Below the pieces are notes generated by a model, which was given only the letters and a program-made list of their open reading frames with translations, ran no database searches and was not told the origin of the DNA. DNA of 64,000 nucleotides from Neelides folsomi (lineage: Eukaryota > Arthropoda > Collembola > Neelipleona > Neelidae): contig JAQGBZ010000312.1 in assembly GCA_034687125.1 (NCBI GenBank), positions 1-64,000 on the forward strand, written 5' to 3'. Numbering within the stretch: position 1 is the first letter of the stretch; the number at the start of each line of letters is the position of its first letter. The translations under genes and the position numbers were made by a program. Below are positions 1 to 11,772 of this stretch, piece after piece.

Positions 1-5
1 CGGGT

Positions 6-65
6 CCGAAAGATATCCGGGGGTAAAGGTTAAAAAATTTAAAGATGTCCCGGGACATCTTTCGG
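6..65. repeat. Imperfect inverted repeat (hairpin) at window edge
   Basis: Left arm 6-21 (CCGAAAGATATCCGGG) is matched in inverse by 49-65, with one extra base and one mismatch. Inside it, 41-62 is a perfect 22-bp palindrome centred on CCCGGG. This could be the end of an inverted-repeat element running out of the window, or a free-standing hairpin. It lies about 40 bp past the stop codon of the BTB gene, which comes from the right on the minus strand, so it would fall in that gene's 3' region. Confidence 0.6.
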
Positions 66-105
66 CCAATTACGGTAATACCATAATTAAATAAGAAACA
101 ATTAT

Positions 106-3100
106 TTAAATGCACGGACAAAAGTGAAGTCTTAAACTGTCTTTACTGTTATAATATTGATCGCATTCTTGACAATGAAATGTACCATTTTCTTCTTCTG
201 ATCCTGTTTCTTTAAAAGAAACCCTGAAATATAATAAAACATTTTTTCAATTGTGATTAATTGCCATATATGATGTTTTATTAATTCATTTATAAATTAT
301 AATGAAAATGAAAATGAAAATAATAGACCAATTTGTTTACATGTTAATTGTGAAAGTAAACTTCAAGGAAAACGTTTGTAATAAAGTAATAAGCCTTAAG
401 GGTAAGCCTTATATACAGAGTGAGGATTATAATTAAATAAACTTACAATTTAGGATTTGAATTACTAAAATTTGCAAATGGCATATTATCAGTTCTTTCA
501 GATGAACTTGACAAGGAAACTTGACTTGGGCTGTCAACTAAAAGAATAAAGAATTTATAAACAAAAATTAAAATAAATATTGAATTAATAATATAAATTG
601 CAAATGCTTAAACGACAATAAAATTTAATAAAATTAAAACTACCTGGAATGGTCGACAAATAATTTTGGATTGGTCTTAAACTGTTCAATGCAGACATAA
701 GATTAAATCCTTCCAGTGAATTTTCTTCTTTTTTTCTGGTAGAAATTTGTTGTTTTTCGTTTGGAGATGTTTTCACCTCATTTCCATTATTTATTTGGTT
801 AGATTTTTCAGCGCTGACTACAAAAATTAGATTGCCTATATAATTCATATTTTGATTACATGCTCTTACTTTTTTTTATTTATACTTTTAATTATTTAAA
901 TAAATTAATAAATTAAAAATTACCACTAGGAGCAATTTTTCGAGTTTGGGCAATGTCACGAACTTTTCTTAAAAGATTTTTTTGTTCCTCAGCCAAAACA
1001 AATGGAATTTCACTTGGAGTTAAATTGATTGGTTTGAGTTTTCTTAAAGTTGTTAACATTGCATCAACTTTATTGATTTTGGTTTTACCGAAAAAAAATT
1101 TCTCTTTATTTTGGACATCTGGTTTTTTGATATTTGCATAAACTTCTATAATATCTGTTGATTGCTCTTTTTCAACATTCGGACTTGATATAATTTCTGT
1201 CATAAAACTTTTTGTTGTAGAAGTTGTTGGCAAATTAATTTCTGAATTTAAATTTCCCGCGTTTTGGATATTTCCTGCTGTTTCATTCACGTTAGTTTCA
1301 TTCACAGTGTTGATGTTTAGCGGATCTTCATTTTGAGCAAGGGGGCTTAAAGACAAAACGCTTTTGATTACTAAATCTGAAGATTCTTCATTAACAATTT
1401 GAGTTTCAAATGAATCTGAAGAAACGTCATCAAGAGATTCTTCCACAGTTGGAATTCTACTTTCGACATTTGTAATTAAAGGAGAAATAAAATCTGCGAA
1501 TTCTTCAGAATTTTCAGTTTCATTTTCTTCTTTTAATTCAGTTTCAATTTCGCTTTCGTCGCTTTTAATCAAAAGTTCTTCAATAATATAATCCTCATTA
1601 TTTTCTTGTGCAAATTCTTGAGATTCAAATTGTCCGATTTCAGGATTTTCCGCCATTTCTTCACTAACCGGAACTGGCGGAATATTTGATTTTTCATTAA
1701 GAGAGACATTTGAATTCTCTTTAACAGGGATAATTGGATTTTCCATTAAATCCATAGCAGCATTTAGAGCATCATCTGTAATGGCTTTCAATTTCAACCT
1801 TCCTCTTACGGCAAGAGGTTTCCGTGGATTTGAATTTGTTTCACGTGATTCTTTCAAACTGCTCTCCGATTCGGAGATGGCTAAGGGATCTTGATCCTGC
1901 GATAAAATAGTCACTGAATTTCCACTAGTGGGATTTCGAATCACCATGAAATCTGACTTCGGCTCATATGCGTTAGAGTAAGCTTTTAAACATTTAAATG
2001 TGTCCTTGGAAATTTTTTGTGATTTTTTGTTTGGGGAATCATTTGGTCTGATGACCTTGATCTTAATGCCCTTTGGCCTCCCTCTTGGTTTTTTATTCAC
2101 ATCTAAATCTTGAATTTTTAAGGTTGAATTGAAGGAAGCGGAAGTTGATGGAATTTCTGGTGATTTTTTTGCATTGGATTTTTGTTTAATTTTTCTGATT
2201 AGAGTTAATGATTGATAAGGTTGAACTTTCCTTGGCCTCCCGCGCTTCTTTTTTATTTTCAATAAATTTTTAGTGACTTTTGGCAATTTGGGTGAAGAAG
2301 TCTTTTCAGCGTTTATAACATTTTTGGGTACTTTGTTGTCTTCATTTACAGGAAGATTTTTCTCAACTGGTTCATGATTTGGTTCTGTTGGTTGAATTTT
2401 TTTAGGTCTTCCTCTTTTCTTTGCTAGTAGAACCGGCCTGATTTGATCTTGCTGAATTGATTTACTTTGCTTTTGATTCACCTCAGTGGTTTTTTCAATC
2501 GAATGATTTTCACTGACATTTTCACTTGACGTTGGAAGTGGTTGGGATAAATTCAACGAAACGTTGGAGGACTTTTTAAACCTTTTCGGTGTCGGTTTTC
2601 CGATTTTCGAATTTTGAGTTGAATTTTCAGCTGCTGGATTTTTTGTAGATTTGCCATTTGGTTTATTTGATTCATTTTCTGATCTTTCGACCGGTCCGAC
2701 TCCATTCATTAACGTTGCTCGATAAAATTTGACTTCGTCTTGTGGTATCGGTTTGAGTCGAATGCAACAACCCTTTAGTTTTACTTCTTTCGCTTTTCTT
2801 TTAAAATCAGTGAGGCATTTTTGAACATGCCTGATGAATCCATAAGGAGTGAATTCTGGAAAGAACGTGTCGCAGACTTTGCATACTTGGGTTTTTAAAA
2901 CAAATTTACTTTCCAAATTTGAGCCACATGTGATTTTATTAAATGTGCTTCGCCAGTTTAAATGACTTCGGAGACTCATAATGTTTTTAAACGTTTTCTT
3001 GCAAATGAAACATTTATATTTTGTTTTGCTGTTCGATCCAACTTTTGTTGTGTAAATTTCTTCATCTAAAAAATATCACATTTTATTAATTCCATAATTT

Positions 3101-4559
3101 AAAATTACAATTAAGTTTTATAATATTTATTGATTACCAGGTTCCTTTGCATTGCTCAGGTTGGAATTTGGAATTTCTTGTAAATTGCCATTTGTGGAAT
3201 TATTTATATTCTCATTAGTTCTATCTGGAATTTTACAATTTTTTACAATTCAATAATATTTCATTATAATTATAATTTTCTTATCTTTTCTTATCAATAT
3301 TTTAGCGTTATAAAAAATAAATCCATAGCTTTATTGCATAATCATTAAACTATACCTGGGATATAGAGTTTTGCGCTTAATTTTTTGAGTTTAGAGATGA
3401 TTGGTTCATCGGAAAGACATTTATTTCTTTCAGATCCAGAATTTTCTTTGAATTTCTCGTAAGTTGCTTTTAATCTTTTTTTCATTTCGGGCGACTTTAA
3501 TACCTCCAAAAAAATTGGTTTCTTAATATTTTCTAAAACATTTTGCGAATTCGATAAATTTGAATTACTGGGAATTTCATTTACATCGTTAAAATTTAAT
3601 TGGACACTTGCTCCAATTTCCGATTGTTGGACATTTACGGGAATTACAGAGACATTTGGAGATGAAACGACAATCGGACTTTTGACAGATGAATTTGTTT
3701 TGTTCGTTTTACAAGACAAAGAAGCGACACTTGTCAATTCATCTTCACTGGCTTCAGTAAATGAGAATTCTTGGTCGATTATCAAAACTTCAAAGATTTC
3801 TTGAATAAAATTTCCTCTTTCTTTGGGCAAGCAAGCGAAACCCGAATAAAGGCAACTTATTGCACATTTAACATCTTCGATGTTATAGTCAAGCATGTGA
3901 ATGGTTGACTTTTTTGTATGATCCTGAAAAATAATTTCATTTAATAAACAATACAAATGTAAAACCTACAATACAATATTATTTAAAATATATTATGTAA
4001 ACTGTAATTAAAATAACAAAATTAATTATTAAAAATGTTATTAATAATTATCGATAAACTTACCAAATTCATAAAATGGTCTCTGCATAAGGAAGAGAAA
4101 AAAGTAAGGAGAGATCTGTTGACGTTAATGTCTCCATTTGAGCAAACAATTTTTGTCTTCGATGCGATCCCATTTTCACATTGTTGATCTTCAACAAGAA
4201 GGGAACTAAATGCATCGGGACAATGTCTGATATGCGCAACATCTAAAAATAGAATGAAAACCATAATTAATTTCAATGAATTATGTATCATAATAGATTT
4301 AAATTGATTAAATATAATAAGTAATAACTAAATAATATAATAGTAAAATAATATGTTCCTTAATATATTAAGGAGATTAAGAATTAAAGTAAATAGATGT
4401 TAATTAGAGATTAGATATTAAAGATAAATAATAGAAAGATTATTAAATAAATTGTGACGTGAAAAATAAATTTTATAAATAAATATTATCTTTACCTTTA
4501 TCTCCCCTTCTTTCTTTCCCTGGTTCACATACAACATGGTTGAATAAAACTCTCTCCAT
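106..4559 (-). CDS. BTB domain / AT-hook / C2HC zinc-finger nuclear protein
   Basis: Eight exons on the minus strand: 4559-4496, 4242-4064, 3923-3356, 3224-3138, 3065-924, 817-644, 537-447, 223-106. They join in frame to 3423 nt, 1140 aa. Every junction has GT-AG ends. Most introns are phase 1; the second is phase 0 and the last phase 2. The start is the only ATG giving an exon that joins the BTB exon in frame. Residues about 21-125 look like a BTB/POZ fold, split over exons 2 and 3 (core around VCSNGDINVNRSLL and ISCLYSGF). Exon 5 has three AT-hooks (KKRGRPKK near 515, KKRGRPRK near 573, KPRGRPKG near 626). There is a degenerate finger at C318/C321/H334, a C2HC finger at C361/C364/H379/C383, and a C-terminal one at C1119/C1122/H1135/C1139. 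The region between is acidic or Ser/Asn-rich and probably disordered. The family predicts dimerisation plus minor-groove binding at AT-rich DNA; the target genes are unknown. I do not recognise a named orthologue. Confidence 0.85.
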
Positions 4560-5653
4560 ATTAATCAAACATTAAGTCTAACTGTGTAATTGTAAACTTT
4601 ATTAAACGCTCAGCAAAATCACTTCTGTGTTTTGAATTAAATAAATAATTGTATTTTATATTATAAAATTATAAATATCTAAAGTTTGAAATTGAAGAAA
4701 ATAGAGCTATATCTTTTGACTAAATATTAAAATATCATTTAATATATAATTACAATTTATACCCTGAGTATTTCCTAACAACTACAACTAGTTAAAAGAA
4801 ACCATGATCATTATTCCAGCCGTAGTCGTTAACAAACAATAAGCACACTACAATAAGTTTCAATTTATTAATAAAAGTAAAAGTATTTCATGAAATAAAC
4901 TCATTTTTGACAACCAGATGGAACGCCGCGCTTTTACAATTACAATTATTTAATTTTAAACCAACCAGATGACTCATTCTTTTCGTTCTTTTTCCGTTTA
5001 ACATGCAATAACAACAATTCACAATTACAATTACAATTAAATAACTTATTCGGTATTCGCGATTGCATGCAAACCAATACAATACATATAATCCATTTAA
5101 AAATTATATTCTAAAATGCAATTTTACCATGAATAATAATTGTATTAATATTGTAAAAATATAGATAATATAAATATCTGTAGTTTAACTATTCACAATA
5201 ATTATACTTCTTGGTATACATTTATATAATTTATAATATTTACACCTAAATAAAAAGGTATTGTATAATAAAAAATAAAAAATATAATTATTGGAATTTC
5301 CTATTGTGTATTAAAAACATTTCGTGTTAATTTGAACGATATAATTAGAATGGATTATTTGTAATTAGTATTAACAGTAAATAATAATGAGTTTTGAAGA
5401 ATGTCTCTGCAAGGCAGCGGACAAAAGGATTTGATAATCCCATTAATAAGGTTTAATAAGTTAATAAAAAAAGGAGCAGCGTGGAATCCCTCGGAGATCC
5501 AATTATTCCAATTGACAGCCTCCCTTTCATTCCACTGTGTTTTCCAAAGGTGTAACAAAGAAAAGGGTTCGATCATTATTTTCATTATTATTATATCATT
5601 ATCATTTAAGTCCACCACTAGAATAATGCACATATTTGGTCTGGGTCTCTTTT

Positions 5654-5735
5654 TGGATCTCTTATGATCTCCATGGAAACTATGGATCTCTTATGATCCC
5701 AATGGATCTCTTATGATCTCTATGGAGCTCTTATG
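5654..5735. repeat. Short tandem repeat, TGGATCTCTTATGATC core
   Basis: TGGATCTCTTATGATC occurs three times, followed by a fourth degraded copy (TGGAGCTCTTATGGG). Spacing varies from 20 to 29 bp, and the longer spacer contains CCATGGAAAC, an X-box half-like sequence. Confidence 0.7.
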
Positions 5736-6201
5736 GGTTTGTTAAGTCTCTATGGATCCCTATGGATTTGGATCTCATTTGGTAATTGTTGGTTTATAAG
5801 AAGTGTTAAGGGCTTTGATTTCTTTCTCCTGTGATTGTGAGTTTATTGGGATTTCACCATGGGGGGAATTTGTTTGAAGTTCCCTCAGCTCCCGTGTCAA
5901 TTCAAGCTTTTGATTCAAAGGAGACTTTCGGTTGGACTTGGATCCCCTGATGGGATTCTCCAATCCCAGAAACCAAACACACAATGGCACAATAATTAAA
6001 ATACTTTTTTTACTTCAATCCCTTTCAATATTACAATTCCTCACGGGTAATTAACAAATAATACGAGTGGTTTATTCCAATGGTAACAAACGTTACATTA
6101 CATTACCAATATTACATTTCTTTACATTTCCCTTTCAAACATTTATCTTGGATTTATTCTTTTGGACTAACATATCAATATCTTAAATATTTACATACTA
6201 A

Positions 6202-6324
6202 ATACTGCGATATCTACAATTTAAATACTGCGATAACTCCAATTTAAATACTGAGATATCTACAATTTAAATACTGCGATAACTCCAATTTAAATACTGA
6301 GATATCTACAATTTAAATATTGCG
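6202..6324. repeat. 23-bp tandem array with alternating 46-bp higher-order period
   Basis: Five 23-bp copies begin ATACTG(C/G rich)GATA and end CAATTTAA, plus a partial sixth. Two variants alternate after the first copy: one reading GATAACTCC, one reading GATATCTAC with GAG for GCG. The array is therefore a 46-bp dimer repeated about twice plus an extra monomer. Confidence 0.85.
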
Positions 6325-9097
6325 TCATTGAGATTGAGACTTAAAAAATAAGAAGTACATTAGAATATAATTAAATATTTTAGTGGGTTAATGGAATAAT
6401 TGAGCTGTCGATGGAAATAAGGACGAGGAAATTAAATGTCAGTGAATGGATGATATCAAATGATATATTGGAATTGTGAAGGGAAATTAGCTTATGGAAT
6501 CGATGAGGATTTGTAATTCTTTTTGGCAACAACAATGAAGACGTTGGTTATCAGATGAAGTGAGGGGTGATTGAGAATATTTAATAAATTGGTCATGCGG
6601 ATTGGCTGGCAAATATTTTGTTTAAACCATTAGGACAAACCACATATTGAAATTTCCATTGTTCTTTCTTTCCTCGCTCTTCATTCCACAGGGGGAAATT
6701 TGACTTTGACAAACAATGAGGCGTTAAAAGGAATTAATTAACTAAAAGTCCCTTTAAGCTCTTCATTTACAAGAACAATGAAAGGGAGATTTCAAAATCT
6801 CTCACTCAATCAATTTCACAGAAATTAAATACAATTATTAATTAAACATTTAACCATTTACGCGATTTGAATTTTAAATCTTGTAAAATTTAGATATTTA
6901 TTAAATGACGCTAATTAAGCTAAACATTTTAAAATTTCGTTAATTTTTACGATTTTACTAATTTTTTAAAATATTGGCTATTTGTTGCAAAATTGCATGC
7001 GAATTGTTAAAGAGTTGAAAAGAACTGAAAAGAGTTTACATTGGTTTTAATGGTTTTAAAGGGTTTGCATTGATTTGATTTCTTTGTCCAAATTTGGCTC
7101 CTTTGAACATAAATTGTGAAAATAAAAGTCAGGTTGAATATTGAGTTGTTTGGATGACAAAAGGAGTGATTTAGTCTGAATGGTTTTTTTCCTCGTAAAA
7201 TAAATTACACGTTTGTTGTTCTCAGTTGAGGGGTTTTTGGAAGAGAATTAGAAATTCCTTCAGTTCCTTTCAACTCATGTGGAAAAGACTTTTTTAAGGA
7301 TCGTAAATCATGTGAATTTCGTTGACACGGCGGATTCTGAGGAAAAACCACAAGAGAAATCTCTCGCTCTTGTGTGCATTGCTTTCCCACACAATTGCTC
7401 TATTCAACCAAATCAAACCTTTTTACATCACACAACAAAACCACAAGAAAAATGGCAAAAATGTACATAAAAACCCTTAAAAGAATGTTTAAACAATATA
7501 ATAACAATGTTTTCTCTATTTTTCATTTTTCAACATTTTTGATATTTATTAGATTTTTTCATAATGTTAAACAATTTTAAATAAATAGTTAAATTGTAAG
7601 TTTGTATAAATGAATATTCATTTAGTTGAGTTTGAGTTCGGTGTGGATGAAAAATGCTAAAGGGAGATTTGAATGATGGCGATTAATTGGTTTAGTTAAA
7701 TTGATCCCCAAACTCGTTTCATTTCCCTTCCTCATCAATCCACGACATTTGATTCCTTTGACATTACAAAATGACAAATCCACCTGGTTTTTCTTCCTTT
7801 GCCTTCTCCGCATTTTCATTTTTTTATTTCCTAAGAAGCCAAAACTCCTTCAACTTTGCTCAACTTTGCTCAATCTCCAATTCTCATTTCCAATTCTCTC
7901 CCAACAACCCCAAGAAACGAATTGGTGAATCAGAAATGCAAAAGTAGAACCAAACTGCTTTTAAAGTACCCAAGTGATTGACAACCAAAATTGGAATTTC
8001 GCTTCATTTAACATATTTTAACTTCATTATTATTATTATAAAAAACACCTATAATCTTTAATCCTATAAATTCCATCTTAAACGGTTGCTATCAGAAACC
8101 ACTTGATCAATCCACTTTCATTTCCCTATCTTGCATAAATATCTATAAATTTCAATATCGTCTTAACATAACAACTATAGTCTTATACAATTATATGAAT
8201 TATATCTATATCCTGTTCATTCCACAGCATCATTACATGATTACATCATACACAATAGTCACAATACTATTGTAATAGACTCTTATTGTATTAATAAAAT
8301 CTTCAATATGTTTAGTTTATATTTTATAATTATAATTAAATTAGAATAAATAGGATTAGAATAATTTGATTATTTAAATATTTGGAAAATATGTATTAAG
8401 TTAAATATTTAATTTAAGTATGTTTGGATTTAACTTTCTTTGTTTCTTTCTATTTGTGAGTTTGTTGTTTGTGAGCATGTTTGTTTGGAGCGTTGGAGAT
8501 TCCTCCTTCTGGATTCGAAGGCGGAGCTAGAAGAGACCAAGGGCCAATGGTGAATAGAGGACGGGTATTTTTGAGTGAGTGGGCGGAGCTTTCCCTCACC
8601 CTCTTTTGCTTCCTTCACCCCTTGTGAAGTTTGGTGAGTTTGAAAAGAGGGACTTTCCTTTCCCTACGGTCAATATTGGCACTCGCTAAGCAAACACTCC
8701 CACGGACACTCCAACTCCCAAACGAAACATCTTAAATATTTGAACTTACTTGCAAACATACTTCAATACCACAAACAACTAAACTTAACTTTAAAGTAAT
8801 AATTTCCAAACTCCCGGTTTATTTAAAATAATCCCGGTTAAAATCAAAGTTAAACTTATAATTTAAAGTTAAACTCAATTTCAAAACTTACATTCGGAAT
8901 TTACATTCGGAACTTAAACTCAATTACAAAACTTTAACCCAAATCTCAAAGAACAAGTTTGGATTCTTTAACTCGATCTTGTCGATCTATAACTTAAAGT
9001 GAAATTGGTTGAATTTTACAAGTTTGTAAGTGTAAAGTGAATTGTGGGAAAATGAAAGGATTCTGTGTTTGAAAACATTGTTTGAAATTATTCGAAA

Positions 9098-11772
9098 ATG
9101 CCGCGACCATCCCGGGAAAGTTACGGAGATCAGAAGCCGCCGTATTCTTATATTTCCCTCACGGCAATGGCCATTTGGTCTTCTTCGGAGAAAATGCTCC
9201 CGTTGTCCGACATTTACCGATTCATCATGGATCATTTTCCTTATTACAGGTAAATTATATTTCTTATCAATTTCATCATTTGCATCATGTTTACTTCAGC
9301 CGTAGCTTTATATACTTTTTAAATGCTTTAGAATTGCATTTTTCTTATATTTAATTTTTAGTGCATTTTTATATTTTATATCAATTTCCGTTTTGATATT
9401 TTGAAGGTTGATTTCATATAATACATGATACATGTAGTATATTTCATATAGCTATTTTTATAGTTATAGTTAGGTTATTTGGAGATTTAGTTTCCCCTTT
9501 TTACTAAAAGTGATATATCCATCATTTTGATAAGTGGGATGATTAGTGTAGGAGATTCATCAACCCTTTTGTTTAGAACCTTTGAAAAGGGTTAAACGGG
9601 GAGACGAGCGTTAAAGCGGTGAAGGAAAGGAAAAAAACAATTTTTTCCATTTTTAAACCCTTTATCAACAAAGCCGCCGTTTTTTCACCTTATTTCTCAT
9701 TTTCAAACTTGTCAAACTTTTAACACGTAAAATTAACTTTTTCTTATAACACTTTTTCTTATAACCGAAACTTGCAGCTGTAAGAACTGTAAGATGCATT
9801 ATTTTATATCAAAGTCAAGATCTAATTTGAGCATAAGAAAAATAATATCAATGTTAAAGTTACCGAACTTAACTTCTTATTATTAACATATTAACATTGT
9901 ATTCAGTATTCTTTATCTCTAAGTTAGTTACATTGTTATTTAATGTTTTAAAGAAAGATTTGTATTTAGACAAGAATTTCAATTTTAGTGAAAGATGTTT
10001 AACTTCATCACAGCAGGAGATTCCGCAATGAAAAAGATATTTAATCAGAGATTCAAAATTGAATTTGAACTATAAATTTTTTAATCCTTTTATTCTGCTT
10101 CCATTCCAAACGGAAATCATTAAAATGGAAATCTCCGAGGAAGCCAATCTGAATATCCTTAATATACTTTTACAAGTTTGTAACATTTATTACATAAGAA
10201 TACACACAATTAGTAAAAGACTATAAAAAGGTGAATTGCGGAGAATCTGGTTTGCATTGTGATACAAAGATAAGAAACCGACGTCTTTTTATTAGCTTTA
10301 TTTCCACTAATTGCGCATTATTACTCTTAAACTTATAATTATTAACATTCAAATTTCCTCTTATTTTAAACTTCCACTTCCATTTTCATCTAAACCTGAC
10401 ATTTATAGGTCGTTTACCTTAACTTTGCATTAATAATTTAAAATTACATGATTTAGTAGCCAATGGCAAGATTTAGTTAAATGACATTATTTAGTTAAAT
10501 TGACATTATTTAGCTAATTGCAAGATTTAGTTAAAATTGGCATTATTTAGATTGATTGGCATTTAGTTAGAATTGCATGATTTCGCTAATGGCATGATTT
10601 AGCTAAAATTGGCATTATTTAGTTAAGCGAGAAAAAATGGTTGAATATTAGTTAAAGTTGGGATTGGATCCTACAGGAAAAATACGCAGCGGTGGCAGAA
10701 TTCCCTCCGCCATAATTTGTCCTTCAACGACTGTTTCGTCAAAGTTCCTCGTCGTCCCGACCGCCCTGGCAAAGGCGCCTATTGGGCCCTCCACCCCAAT
10801 GCATTGAACATGTTCGAGAACGGGTCTTTCCTCCGTCGACGAAAAAGATTCAAACTCCAAAAGATCGACAAAGACGTTTTGGAAAGAACTCTCTCCGGCA
10901 ACGGCCCTTTCCAATCCTCGCCCTCCCCCGTAGAAAGTTCATCAAACCCGCCACAAACTTCGCCCCATGTTTCCTCCCCCACCCACCCGCCGATCCACTT
11001 CCACCCCCCGCACCACCACCACCATCCGAACCATCCAAGCCACCCCAACCACCCCAACCACCAACCACTTCCACATCTCCACTTTTCATCTTTCGGTCCT
11101 CCGGGAATTTTCCTCTCGCCCTCCGATCGTCTTTTTTCCAATCCTTACGCCCGGGACGCTGCGGCCGTCGCGGCCGCCGCATCTTTGTATATTCAAAATC
11201 CCCGCCCGAGTGTGAACATCAAAGACATGGAGGAGGAAGAACTGAGAATGAGCAAAGTGCTAAAGGATGAGAAGAAGAGCGAGAAAAGGCATGAAATAGT
11301 GAGGGAGGGAAGTTTCAATTCCGAAAAGCGGAAATCCGATTTTTCCATCGAGTCAATCATTTCGAAGAACAAGAAGGAAGAAGAAGAAATCGATTTAGAC
11401 GTGGAATCTTCGTGTTCCGTCGATTCGGAAATGTCAGATGAGGAAAGATTGAGCGGACGGGGCGGGAGATTTGAAATTGAAAGTAACGACGGTTCCCGCG
11501 TGGTTTCTCCAAATCCTTCACCGCCACTGAGACCCAAACAACAAATGCATTTGTTGCCTGGCAGCGGCGGGAACGGCGGGATCGGAGCGGCTGCGTATCC
11601 TTTTTATGCTGCTGCGTTTTTATCGGCCCAATCGCTCCTTTACAATCCGCATTATTTCCAACATCATCATCCGGCATTGAGTTTGCTCCCTCATTCGAAC
11701 GCTTTAAATAACCCGCCAGTTTCTGTGGGAAATCTCAACAATCCTTTGTTTTTTAATACGAAAAATGTATAA
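9098..11772 (+). CDS. FoxB: Forkhead transcription factor, FoxB class
   Basis: Two exons, 9098-9249 and 10677-11772, joined across a GT-AG phase-2 intron; 415 aa. The N terminus [20 protein letters not shown] is the FoxB signature (vertebrate FOXB1 and fly fd96Ca/Cb start almost the same way). The forkhead domain runs from about residue 13 to 109: helix 3 [15 protein letters not shown] at 57-71, wing 2 and the basic tail RRRKRF at 104-109. After it come a His/Pro-rich run (about 158-184), a short Ala run (about 212-219), an acidic stretch, and FSIESII at 273-279. That last motif fits the EH1-like Groucho-binding motif known in FoxB proteins. The protein is a nuclear DNA-binding regulator; FoxB genes pattern the nervous system in other animals. 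The intron falls right after PYYR, inside the domain. The C-terminal exon is GC-richer than its surroundings. Confidence 0.96.
10441..10625. repeat. Degenerate tandem repeat in FoxB intron
   Basis: About nine imperfect copies of a roughly 20-bp unit of the type GGCATTATTTAGTTAAAAT fill the 3' part of the FoxB intron, ending about 50 bp before the splice acceptor. Variants replace CATT by CAAG or CATG. Confidence 0.75.

Larger units (their letters stand above)
4560..9097. other. Intergenic region between BTB gene and FoxB
   Basis: This stretch lies between the 5' ends of two divergent genes, so it holds both promoters. I see no supported coding exon; the open frames are short and show no domain. 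From about 5.6 kb rightward the plus strand shows islands that go from G/T-rich to C/A-rich (switch points near 5,900, 7,300, 7,700 and 8,600). The last spans about 8430-8980, ends just upstream of the FoxB ATG and contains GGGCGGAGC, a GC-box-like motif, near 8580. Two tandem repeats are listed separately. About 4.6-5.4 kb is plain AT-rich sequence with short ACAATT repeats. Confidence 0.6.

Noticed and set aside
953-1141. Plus-strand open frame across the BTB gene
   Set aside because: Shadow of the long minus-strand exon 924-3065.
5775-5990. 71-codon minus-strand open frame
   Set aside because: Low complexity in part, no domain, and it coincides with a skew island.
10779-11141. Trp/Gly-rich open frame opposite FoxB
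   Set aside because: Antisense shadow of the His/Pro-rich FoxB exon.
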